In this document: positions 54,400 to 64,000 of the stretch, in pieces
Numbering within the stretch: the stretch's first letter is position 1
Layout of the letters: each line of letters starts with the position of its first letter
Source: Gonatopus flavifemur
Taxonomy: Eukaryota; Arthropoda; Insecta; Hymenoptera; Dryinidae
Assembly (NCBI GenBank): GCA_018340375.1
Contig: JAFFJZ010000002.1
Span: 11,674,001-11,738,000, forward strand
Reading direction: 5' to 3'
Length of the DNA: 64,000 nucleotides
Program-made: the position numbers and the translations under genes
Notes under the pieces: model-generated
What the model was told of the DNA's origin: nothing
What the model saw: the letters and a program-made list of their open reading frames with translations, nothing else
Database searches by the model: none

Positions 54400-55234
54400 T
54401 GCGTCACATATTTTTGAAATTTTTTTTTTTCAAATCAAACTCCTCGATATTGTATAAAAATATTCATCCAAGATCACTCGATATCAACGATCGATTGAGA
54501 ATTTCAAGATGTCGAAGATCATCAACACCACGATTGCATAAAAAGACAGATGCAATGCTTTTGCCTATCGAAAGATTATTTTTAGAACACAATTCCATGA
54601 AAAAACGGTCTTACGAACGAGAAGGAACTTCCCTTACCGGAGGTATGTTCATCAAATTTAATGTATTGATTCTTGTTCGTGGAAGAACCAACCGTTTAAC
54701 GTAAATAGATATCAAGTCAAACACCAGCACTCCAGTTTCCTCCTAGTGGTTTCAAGTTTGTTTCGTCAGACGTGCTGAACGACGACATTCATTCTCTGAC
54801 TCTTGGAACGTTGAAATGACCTAGGCAAACAACAACACGACTCAAGGCCCTCACAAAGCAAGGTGAGGAATTAGTATCAGCAGAAGTCATTCTAGAAGAT
54901 ATTTCAAGAATAGAATAATCTGGAAATCGTCGTAAGGTTACGATGTCAAAGTCTCCTCCAGAAATAGAATCACGTTCGACATTGTATAATTATTTCTAAA
55001 CTCATGGCTTCGACGGTGGTTATTCCAATGATTTCTATAGAATCGTGTACGAATTATATTTCAGTGCTCTCGAGAATTTATGAGTTTATAAATCCCATCT
55101 GGAAAGTCAAATTAATCTGCAGCATCCGCAGCAAAGGAAAAATAGATATTCCAATGAGAAAGAAAGTGAAGTATGATTCATCTGCTAGTAAATCACCTTT
55201 TATACCACTCATGATCAAATTTGTACAACTATGA
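54400..55234 (+). pseudogene. Decayed coding region, unrecognised
   Basis: Plus-strand segments in changing frames: 54399-54704 (contains SLDINDRLRISRCRRSS and YEREGTSLTGGMFIKF), about 54716-54810 (contains FKFVSSDVLNDDIHSLT), about 54825-54920 (contains TRLKALTKQGEELVSAEV), about 54918-54998 and 55004-55234. Over 55000-55080 a second frame also looks coding-like (contains SNDFYRIVYELYF). No MITE inside. Probably one gene with several indels. No family recognised. Confidence 0.35.
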
Positions 55235-55526
55235 TTTATGAATGAGGCATTACAGAATCTTTTTCACTTGGTACCTAGCGCATGGATGGGAATGGATTCC
55301 TACCACCTGTTGGAGTGATATTATACGTATATGTCTCTTCGTGTATACAAATAAAATTCGTTTGAGGTATCAATGTGGATGATCTGCCCCGCAGAAAACG
55401 GTTAGATCTCAAAGTTGAGGTGGTAATTCATTGTTAAGATTAATTTTTATCGATGAAATGAATTTTAATTGACTCTAGAACTAGATGTGAAATACAATAA
55501 GAGGAAATGTCTAAAATTTAATTGCG
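55235..55526. other. Intergenic
   Basis: Nothing recognised. Confidence 0.4.
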
Positions 55527-55695
55527 CCAGCTAAATGAAATTCTATATTTTTGCTCCCCATTGAATGAACCATTTTATTCATATTTCAGACAACTAAACA
55601 AATTAGACTTTCATTTACCCCGATTAGAGTCGAGTTAGCGCAAATAAGAATCTAGCTGGGGCAACTAACATTCACTTGTCCCAACTAATTGAAAA
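55527..55695. repeat. 'GCAACTAACATT' repeat, copy 2
   Basis: Shares tgaaccattttattcatatt, tcagacaacta, aagaatctagctggggcaac with 19930-20122. Ends degraded. Confidence 0.65.
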
Positions 55696-56163
55696 TTGGA
55701 TAATACATTTGAATTACTGAAGACAGAAGGATATTCCGAATAAAACGAAGGGACGTGCGATGATAATTATGCTTCATTTTTTCCGTTCCTTCAAGTTTTC
55801 CAGAAAATTTATGATAATTATACGATTTGAATGATTTACCAAAGTTAATGGCCCATAACGAGACGCGGCGCACGTGTTCCAATGATATTTCTCCTGGTTC
55901 ACGACGATAACAATTATTCAATTATAGGCATCCAGGTGTTTAATCTTGAACAAGAACATCGTTTATGGATCAACCAATTTCGGCGACAAATAATTGGATC
56001 AAATTAACCGAAAGATGTATCATCAAATACTCTTCCGGTTCTTCCGGTTTTCCTTTACCAATTCAATTTAAAAAAAATTCCTGTCTAATTCAATTTGAAA
56101 ATATTTGTTGACCTTCACTGAGAATTCGTAAATCGCTCGCGGATATCAGTGATCTTAATTTAG
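55696..56163. other. Intergenic
   Basis: A minus frame (55685-55921) has no motif. Nothing supported. Confidence 0.35.
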
Positions 56164-56350
56164 ATGTGACTAGTACCGAACGTTGTCCATCAGCGACTGA
56201 ACTAAAAGCGGAAAACTCACACCGTGTGTTGCCGTGGATGTATCTTCAAACTCGTATGCCTTGTACACGCTGCGCAAGATTCGCACGCAAGCGTCGCTCT
56301 CTTTATAAGAGCTTTCGACTAAGGAACGATGTAGTCCTACCTAAGTACGT
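56164..56350 (+). other. Candidate internal exon, unrecognised
   Basis: A roughly 185-bp plus-strand stretch that is clearly richer in G+C and CpG than its flanks. It is preceded by an acceptor-like cagtgatcttaatttag and followed near 56348 by a donor-like gtacgtga. The enclosed frame is open and very basic at its end (contains CTRCARFARKRRSLYKSF). The composition and borders fit an exon of a host gene whose other exons lie elsewhere. I do not recognise the protein. Confidence 0.33.
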
Positions 56351-57081
56351 GACTTTTTTTCATCACTCCTCCTCTCTCAAAACTGAGTAGGGAAAAAAAA
56401 ACAAAAACAATAAGGAGAAAAACTCAGCTTCGGACTCAGAAAGTGCGGTCGAAATAATGGTCGAGAAATATCAGAGATGAATTATAGCCTTCATCCTTTC
56501 TCAATTGCTATATCGAATTGACAGAGAAAATACACGGAGGGTTGAACGCATTGAAACGAAAATAACATACCCATTGTGAACACGAATGGACGATAGTTGT
56601 AATTGATTTTGTATGTAGGTGTTGAAATATTTCAGGATCAGCGAACTCTTATATACTTCGTAATCTATCAAGCGAGTGACAAATTTTTGCTCTTTCGTTG
56701 AAAATTTCCTGTATCTCTTGATTTTGGAAATCAATGTAATTGGCGGTGAATATTAGATTGTAGAAGTTCCATCTAAACTCTGTAATGAAAAACGTGTGAG
56801 ACTGAGAGGAAGAAAGTTTGAAATGACTGAGATTAACCTGTGTTGGTGTTATATGGGACCGATAATTTCGACAAAGTTCCTACACGGATGAGAGACTTCT
56901 CGCCTCATTCTTTGAAAGATTCAACACCAATCAGGTGCGTGAAACGGTTTCTTAAAATGAAGCAAAAATGCTCTCCGTATTTTTGTTGGAGAAGTCATTG
57001 CCCCACGATCGGGGACGAAATTCACCATTCAAGGGAGGAAAAACTCCCCATAAATTTCAAATTTTATCTCCAATTGAATTC
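56351..57081. other. Intergenic
   Basis: A 116-codon plus frame (56840-57190) overlaps the next repeat at its end and lacks motifs. A 77-codon minus frame (56501-56734) is also unassigned. Confidence 0.3.
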
Positions 57082-57708
57082 CCTAACTAGAAATTTACCC
57101 CATGGACCAGATCAGGTCAACTGTGATCCAGCCCAGGGCCTGGTAAGGCAACCTCGTCAGGACCTGATACGTCATGTCACGCTTTACTAATATAAGAACC
57201 TAATGAGGCAGGACTGATAAGGATTTGATGTGGAATCCCATACCAAAACCTCCAGAATAAAGTGAAATTATGATATGAACAGGAAATCCACAACCCAAAA
57301 ATGTTGTATTCCGCATGGAGAGATCTAACTTGAAAGGTATGCACAGTTGAAATTTGTTCAGAAATATTTTCTTACAATCTAAAATCAAGACATTTTTGCA
57401 TTCACTTCATTGAACTATACTTTATAAACATATATGTTCATAATCTCAGGATAACCTAACGAGATTTTGATGAGATTACAACGAGGAAAACCCGTTTCAA
57501 CTTTCTAAAGTAATTTAAGGGAAACCTAATTAGGGTCAAATGGGCCTATCCCTACGTGGAGCGTCCACATCTAATCCTGATTAGGATTTCAGCAGGTATA
57601 CCGTATTCCGGATGACCTTGTTAGGTCCTCACCATATGTCAGGTTAACCCTATGATAAATTCCAGTTGGGTCATTTCGAATTTCAGAGCCACTGTGATTT
57701 TTTAGTTG
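57082..57708. mobile_element. Element with 'CTAACTAGAAATT' end and 'AGGTCA' words
   Basis: Left ccctaactagaaatttaccc, right cgaatttcagagccactgtg then attttttagttgg. The inside has many aggacctga, tcaggtcaac, cctaattagg words in both orientations. Related in style to 24073-25319. Boundaries tentative. Confidence 0.4.
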
Positions 57709-57900
57709 GAGCACGGTTTTTCACTGTGACAGCAATCTATTCCCTATCATAACCATTTTGTGAGCTATGACAGCGATTTTTGGTGTCGTGTGTGAAATAG
57801 CAAACAACTTTTGTTGGAGAAGTCAAATTTTCTTGCTGTGACAGCCAAGAAGATTGCTGTGATAGCAAATGAATTGTTGTGGAAGGAAGTTTTACATCCG
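57709..57900. repeat. 'GACAGCAA' repeat fragment
   Basis: Words tttcactgtgacagcaatc, tgctgtgacagccaagaag and attgctgtgatagcaaatga match 1-300, 41171 and 53091. Confidence 0.65.
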
Positions 57901-57904
57901 TATC

Positions 57905-58145
57905 ATGGATATCACAAGTAGTAGCTAAGGTAGGCCCTAGCCTCGTAGGGGTATATCTTAGGCATCAAATACAAGGTTGCCTACCCACGGCCCATGTGTG
58001 CCCCAGTTGGGGTTGATAGTATGTTCTCGGAATATCCAGGTATGCCCACCCACAGCCCATATAGACCTCGAGTTGGCTACCATTGTTTTGCCTGAATATT
58101 TGATACCATCACGGGGTCTAGATTGAATGGGGTTTTGCAGAGAAA
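57905..58145. repeat. 'GGCCCAT' GC-rich repeat block
   Basis: Words gttgcctacccacggcccat and gtatgcccacccacagcccat are a degenerate tandem pair about 77 bp apart. Related to 49421-49880. Confidence 0.5.
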
Positions 58146-58350
58146 ATGTTATAAATTAAAGTACTTTCTTTTCATCATATATGAATTTCATGCGAATGGA
58201 TCTGTGATTGAGATCTCAATTACTTTTCTCAGCGCAAAAACTTTCTCAGATGCAGAAAAACAGATTTGTACTGAATAATATTGAGTGTCTTAGTGTCTGG
58301 TGATTTTGTTCAAGATTCGATAGTATCGCTCGTTGAGATATCTTAACACC

Positions 58351-58580
58351 ACACTGTAAAAAATAATCGGAATTTTCCTATACGCAGCAACCGGAAAATC
58401 CCAATCATGGCATAGGAAATCAATTTCTCATACACGCATATGAAATTTGCCTGAAAATTCCGAACTTTTTGGGATTTTTACTAACATTTTCCATAAAATA
58501 CGGAAAATTCCTCACACGTGTATATGTTAATTACTTCCGAACATGTATCTGAAGTTTCCCATAGAAATTTTTTACAGTGC
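58351..58580. mobile_element. 'CACTGTAAAAAAT' MITE, complete copy
   Basis: Left cactgtaaaaaataatcgga, right catagaaattttttacagtg. CA lies directly outside both ends. Other copies at 2811/4846 (split) and 17522-17716. The open frame starting at 58518 enters it from the right end and is partly repeat. Confidence 0.8.
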
Positions 58581-59505
58581 ACCGTCACCGAGGAAAAAAT
58601 ACGTCCCCTTCATGTTGTACGATATAAATTTGAGGTGTTGAGTGAGAGCGAAGGGAAGAACGATATGGCGACATGGAGACGACGTGTCTCATGGTTGGCT
58701 GTCCACTACGGGTACATACTACCTCTTGTTACTTGTCATCGTTATATTATTATCTATTAAATCCGTTCGAGACAGGCTCCTGCTTGAATAAAGTCGCCTA
58801 TGAATGATCTTTGGATTCTATATTCATTATTTTTGCCTATCCCAATCCAAGTGTATTCTTTGTAATAATTGATTGAAATGTGTCATGTTTCCCTTCAATT
58901 TTTTGGAGGAAAAATGGAGTATTTCGGTCCAAATGGCACAAATTCTCCTCAGGGATACCTTATTGCATCCACACTGAGGGATAGAAGTCGAGCTACTGAT
59001 GCTCTATTTTTGTAATAATACACATTTATGTACGATATACGCATGATTTAGATCGAGCTTTCCATCGTAGGGAGGGATCAAGATTGAATAAATTCGTAGT
59101 TGACTGGTCGATGCTGTATTATATGCTATATTCCCATTACTGTCGCGGTTATCTTATGATATTGAAAGAACTGTAATGAGACTGTTGATATTTCTACGTG
59201 ATTACATGTAATATTCTCAAGAAATTGGTATTTGGAGCATTTCCAAATTCATAACTAGCACACTATGCTTACATTTCAATGCGCACTCATTGAACACAAA
59301 TCATCCCCAAACACACCATCACACAATAGCCATTGAATGCTGGTTTATGCATTCATGAATACACGCATCATATGTTAATTACGACCAAAATTGAATATCT
59401 TGTCCTCCTGTAGAAGCAAAGTGATCACCATTCAAGAGACAGAAATCGGAATAAAAAAAGTACAAATCATAGTTTCATATTAGTATGTATTTATCATTAT
59501 CAGGG
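58581..59505. other. Unique DNA with a short GC-richer frame
   Basis: 58585-58760 is open in plus frames (one contains MATWRRRVSWLAVHYGY) and GC-richer than the flanks. It could be an exon fragment; two frames look equally likely. The rest shows no gene. Confidence 0.25.
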
Positions 59506-59882
59506 ACGAATTATATCGATCGATGACCGCGTATTTGTTCATACAACGCACATTGGTAAATTTTGGTGCATCCATTGACAAACATCAGTCTATAACTCAA
59601 TTTTCATTTGATGCTGATGGGTTTCGTCTGAAAATACTCAGGAAGACTTCCACTTTGATGTACCACTGTGGCCTGAGAAGAATTCCAATAAAGATTCAAC
59701 AAAAGGGCTTGGTGAATCACAGTGCGTTACCATTTTTTCAAGAAGAAACAGATTTCCTTTGTTTTACGTTACGAAACGTATTTCTCCACATGAGAATGAA
59801 TGAACTTGTAAGGGAGACACACAAAAATCCTATGAAAATCCATTTCACGGAAAGAATGAGATTTGACTGGTTACGATCCTAG
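59506..59882 (+). CDS. Hypothetical protein or exon, about 119-125 residues
   Basis: The longest intact plus-strand frame in the window. It is open upstream of the ATG at 59523 to an acceptor-like tatcag at 59497-59502, and ends at 59882. The composition is even and protein-like throughout: basic and hydrophobic first half (contains IKIQQKGLVNHSALPF), then FCFTLRNVFLHMRM-like alternation (residues about 78-92) and a charged end (contains KNPMKIHFTERMRFDW). No signal peptide, no membrane segment and no known motif. It is followed after 37 bp by a hairpin MITE, so a 3' part could be lost. Confidence 0.4.
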
Positions 59883-59919
59883 CTTGTACTGAGCCCCATC
59901 TACACGGAAAGACATGGAA

Positions 59920-60177
59920 TACACGGAGAGAAATTTATTTGGAAAGATTACCATTTTATTCGTAAACTAGAACTATTCGGAAAAATCAGACAATAATTTA
60001 TAGCATAACTCCTAATCATTGCCAGCTGTGATGGTAAAAATCCAAATCAATCTCGATTTTTACCATCACAACTGGCAATGATGAGGAGTTATATTATAAA
60101 TTATTGTCTGGTTTTGCCGAATAGTTCTAGTTTACGAATAAAATGGTAATTTTTCCAAATACATTTCTCTCCGTGTA
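59920..60177. mobile_element. 258-bp near-perfect hairpin MITE
   Basis: Left tacacggagagaaatttatt, right aaatacatttctctccgtgta. Pairing continues to the centre (ctcctaatcattgccagctg against aactggcaatgatgagga; gatggtaaaaatc against gatttttaccatc). Arms about 125 bp. TA outside both ends. Confidence 0.9.
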
Positions 60178-60390
60178 CATGTGATACATGTAATACATGT
60201 AATACATGCTTTGGTGTTCAATAATTTTCACAATTTTTTAGGATAGAATGTAATACTTTCATTTTTACCAACTTACTTTTTTATATCCCTTGTATACTGT
60301 GTGTTTTTATCGAACAGGAATATGACCAAAACCAGAATTCTCTTTCTATTAAAATTCACTTCACTTGCTTGAAGGACCAAATAAAACACA

Positions 60391-60693
60391 CACTGAGAAA
60401 AATCTGCATTGCAGAAATCATGTTTCAATATAGTGATGTATTTGACGGTGAAAAATACATTATTTTGGTTATTATTACCATGAGTTAGGTGATAAATACT
60501 ATCTTTTTAGTTATTGCTACCATGAGCTAGGTGACAAATACCATCTTTTTGGTGAATCAAACCGAATGTACGGTGAGATTCAACACTGAAAAGGTACTTT
60601 TCACTTTTGAAAGGCTGGCTTCAGTGTTCATTATTTGACGGGTGAAAAATATACGGAATAGAGGTTATTCCCACATTTCATTTTTCTCAGTGC
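60391..60693. mobile_element. 303-bp MITE with an internal tandem duplication
   Basis: Left cactgagaaaaatctgc, right ccacatttcatttttctcagtg; CA outside both ends. Inside, ggttattattaccatgagtt then aggtgataaatact is followed about 47 bp later by agttattgctaccatgagct then aggtgacaaatacc. Confidence 0.8.
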
Positions 60694-62115
60694 ACTATCC
60701 AAGATATTCACTTGATGACTTTGGTTGCTTCGAAATAATCCACCGAGAAAAATAATTTTAGGGATGGTACTCAGTGCAATCTGGCGGATTTTGCGGTCAC
60801 TCTTTCCACATGGGATCTGATGATCAAGAATTTTTGTGTACAATAATCACTCCCATAAAATCTGAATGCAGCAAACAGATTTGCATACAAAATTGATTAT
60901 TCATAATAAAAAAATTCAATTGGTAACCCTCAATGTTTACCAGTATCAATTGGTTTTTTTCATTGAAAAGTTATCGAGTTTTTGTTGAATTACATAAATA
61001 TCGGATCACTGTTAACGAATATGCCGCAGTAATAAGTGAGAGTAGAATTTTTTCCGAATAACGGAGAAAGAAATTAACTAGCAGCGGAAGAGAATCAAGT
61101 TGAAGGCCGATTTTTGTCGATTCCTCACTATGCAATGCTGGGATATTTTGCAAAGTTTTGAGTGGGTGATGATGTATGATTCTAAAATATAAATTGTTTT
61201 TATAGCACAATAAATTGCTTCCACGCTTTGATACCAGAAATCCTGATACGTCTCTACATATGATTTGAATTTTTCTATTTTAGAATAAATCGATAATTAC
61301 AATGATAATGAAAGGTCAAGCATTCGAAGCGAAAATCTTGATATTTTCCAAGGGGAAAAAACGAAATGAGCTGTAAGATCGTTGATTCGAGTTCTTAATT
61401 GGCTGGAGGAATTCTTACAGTATTCTTACTCCTCCATTCAATTAAGATCTCGGGTAGGAAGTGAACTACTTGAGCGTTTTTGTTCCCTGACGTTGAATCA
61501 ACTTCTATCCTAACTTTCATCAGCCAGATAATTCATCCTTCTGCTACGTGTGAATCAAGACAGATTGACGTATGAATTTTCATGAATTCTGAAACAAGAT
61601 TTTTTCCCTGAGGAAGCACAACCGTGAAATTTTTACAATTTCGTAGGGTGTTTGACAAATAATTATATGCGTGCAAGGTGCATAGACTTAAATTAACTTT
61701 CTTCTTTCAATTCAATGACAAAGATGTCAGAGTAAAATTGAATTAACGACCAAGAGAAGAGAAGGTTCTAAAAAGAAAAAGGACAGGTGCTTTTGTTTTT
61801 CTAGAATCCACGTAAAATGAATATGAAGCATCTGAGTATTAAGAAGTGATCAATCGTCCATCACAACCCAAAAAACATAATCTCCAAACCTTGTCGGCAA
61901 CTATCACATAAGACTTTTTTTTAGATTAATCTAAACAAATCTAAATATATATTAAAAACATGTCTCATATAACATTTTCCGACAAGTTTCAGACATTGTG
62001 TTTGTTGAAGATATTTCTGACATTTTGTTAAATTTGCCAAATTTGAGACAGGAAATCATCCAGACAGATTATATGACTCATTAATGTTGAACAAACAATG
62101 TATGCAGAAGTCCAT
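60694..62115. other. AT-rich intergenic DNA
   Basis: Minus frames at 60631-60843 and 60971-61210 have no motif. I see no gene. Confidence 0.35.
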
Positions 62116-62300
62116 ATGTTGCTGAAAAAGTTTGAATCGTTTATTGAAACAAATGAGTGATCTGATAGCACAATATTCAACTATTAAGGACCAAAAATCT
62201 TGCAGTACTTACATTCTTGAAACGATGTTTTTAGTTCTAAGAAGTCAATGCAAGAAGATGAAATTTTCGTTGCTATAAACGATTCAAACTTCAAGAACAT
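62116..62300. mobile_element. MITE family 'GAAGTTTGAATCGTTT', copy 3
   Basis: Left atgttgctgaaaaagtttga, right cgattcaaacttcaagaaca. Compare 6727-6943. Confidence 0.75.
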
Positions 62301-62437
62301 GAAGTCCATTCAGACCCTTGTACGGGCTCATTGTGTATTTCATTTTATAGTAAAAAAAGTGGAATACATTCGATGACAAAAACTATGCAGGATCAAGAGT
62401 TCTCGCGAAGTCCGATCATAACTGTGCTGTGTGGTAG

Positions 62438-62920
62438 CACACCGGGAGAATTTTGTTGTAATAAGAACTGCTGTGAAATATCAGTAATCCAAGGACAAGT
62501 GAAAATTTTCCACAAAATTACTGTGCAAACCAAAAACAAAGTAATCTACAAATGAGAGGAAAATTCCCTCTGAATCAGAGAATATATACTTTTGTTTTCT
62601 CCTTCAATTGAGAATATCCCTCCACGATTTTGAACAAATGACAATTCTTCCACCATAAAGACCAATCCTCTTAAATTAAGAGGAATATTTTTGATACCAT
62701 AGATTGGAAGAGAAGTTGCATCAAAATGAGAGGGATACGCTTATTTTGATATTAATTTTTTTTGGGTGCAGCCTATAAAAATGTGTGAGTTTTTGAACAA
62801 TTGGAAGTGATATTTTCTATAAATTTTACAACATGCATAGTAATATTTTTTAAAAATTGCTACTTCTCCCTCGATCACTGAAATTTCACGGTAATTTTTC
62901 AAATAAAACTCTCTCAGTGC
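62438..62920. mobile_element. MITE family 'CAGTAATCGAAGG', copy with 230-bp insertion
   Basis: Left cacaccgggagaattttgtt then tatcagtaatccaaggacaa; right tcgatcactgaaatttcacg then aaactctctcagtg; CA outside both ends. Relative to 39208-39449, about 230 bp (around 62532-62766) is inserted. Confidence 0.7.
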
Positions 62921-63040
62921 ACAAACCAAGATACTGCACTTTTTTTTCGAGGAGTTGCCACTTTGAGAGATCGGTGCTAAAATCTAAATTCACATGGCAT
63001 AACCGACAGTCCAGATAAGAGCGTTTAGTCTCTCGAAAGG

Positions 63041-63180
63041 TTGCCTCTTAGGTCAACGAGTCAGCAGTCCCCACGGATTCCCAGCTCACCATCAGACAAC
63101 GATTATCGTTTGGAGAACTCCATAGCGGAAATGCTTAATAAGATCGGGGAAGAGATTTTTACCAAACTTTCACCGGTATT
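63041..63180 (+). other. Candidate exon or ORF fragment, unrecognised
   Basis: A GC-richer plus-strand stretch with a clearly protein-like open frame: a serine/proline-rich start (RIPSSPSDNDYRLE) then an amphipathic helix-like part (NSIAEMLNKIGEEIFTK). It is preceded by an acceptor-like gttgcctcttag (63043-63054) and followed by gtatttg at about 63177. After that the composition drops to AT-rich. It could be a host exon or the start of a retroelement ORF1/gag-like protein; I cannot decide. Confidence 0.35.
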
Positions 63181-64000
63181 TGTTTCGATAAATCTAGTCA
63201 AATTTCAATCAATTTTCTATGTATTCCTAAGCGGTTCTAATCGTCTTTACATGATATGTTGAAGAAGATTTTCCGTCAGTGTTATAAATTTTTTGTCAAT
63301 TTTTGGCCCTATCTCAAATTTGAAATACCGAACCGAAGTAACAAAAAATTTCAGGTGAATAACAGCCTTGAAATAAAAATGTTTCAAAAGTTGAGTGAAA
63401 AAGAGAGATGACAAATAAAAAACAAATATTCATCCCTTCTCAACAAACACGACATCTAAAACTTAACAAAAAATTAGATATTTCTCAAACAGTGCTCCTA
63501 AATAAATATCTATTGAGGTAGTTCTCTAGCAATATTCAGAATCAAATTTGAAAAATTATCATCCAATAGGGGGGGACCAAGTTCTGAGGGATTCGATCAT
63601 CATATTCGTTGGGGTTTCTATCCGTATTTGAGATAAAAAAACCAACTCGAAATGTGAACAAACAACTTTGTAACAACCACACGCACTTTTTCATCGTTTT
63701 TTACTTGAAAAATATTCATTTTCAATCCGTTCATGACTCATGAGAACCCATTTTGTTCCTTGGGAGAGTTTTTATAATTTATCATCAGAACTATTTATGC
63801 GAATGTATTTCACCAATCATAAACAAATGCGAGTAATCATTGTAAAAGTTACATATATCAAAAATTCCCATGGTGAAGGTTTTTCAAATCCCACAAGGAA
63901 TACAATGAGCCTTCATAAGTTGTAATGTTCCTTTTTATTCCTTTTGGGAATAATCAGAAACAGTAACAACATTCACACAGAACAGAATCAATTCATTTGA
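63181..64000. other. AT-rich intergenic DNA to window end
   Basis: A 61-codon plus frame at 63740-63925 has no motif. Nothing else supported. Confidence 0.35.

Overview
The window looks like AT-rich, gene-poor nuclear DNA from an arthropod, most likely an insect. I see two Tc1/mariner transposase relics, a Tc1-like relic, a KRBA2-like (Ginger-type) fragment, a probable tRNA-derived SINE and several dozen short inverted-repeat elements. I see no ribosomal or tRNA genes, no CRISPR array and no bacterial-style operons. The density of small TA-flanked MITEs would fit a hymenopteran such as a braconid parasitoid, but nothing in the sequence fixes the species.

Layout. 0-7 kb: MITEs, an array of CATATATG palindromes, a 1.7 kb composite inverted-repeat structure with three levels of nesting (2880-4621), a SINE-like unit, and a coding-like relic cut by a 711-bp element at 5556. 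8-17 kb: small MITEs, a Tc1-like relic, the best-preserved mariner transposase (10311-11261, minus strand), two short coding-like relics and a 120-bp diverged satellite (15.7-16.7 kb). 17-27 kb: long hairpins (17.0, 19.0, 24.3, 26.1 and 26.3 kb) in unremarkable AT-rich DNA. 27-43 kb: more MITE copies alternating with stretches that read like decayed protein-coding sequence in shifting frames (31.2-32.1, 34.95-35.2, 37.0-38.0, 42.6-43.6 kb). 43.7-46 kb: a cluster of a very regular 436-bp foldback, an internally deleted mariner with both ends intact, and a MITE. 47-64 kb: a 1.2 kb TA-flanked element, the KRBA2-like fragment, further unassigned open frames (51.1, 54.4-55.2, 59.5 kb), two GC-richer stretches with exon-like borders (56.2 and 63.1 kb), and more MITEs.

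No complete host gene can be supported and no functional pathway is encoded here. The recurrent signals are (i) a large set of MITEs with ends of the form CAC-N-G flanked by a matching dinucleotide, probably moved by Tc1/mariner-type transposases; (ii) near-perfect long hairpins that could yield double-stranded RNA; and (iii) many short unassigned coding-like remnants between the MITEs. These remnants could be an eroded endogenous large DNA virus, eroded host genes, or partly chance. I could not identify any of them by family, and some stretches look coding-like in two overlapping frames, which shows how weak that criterion is.
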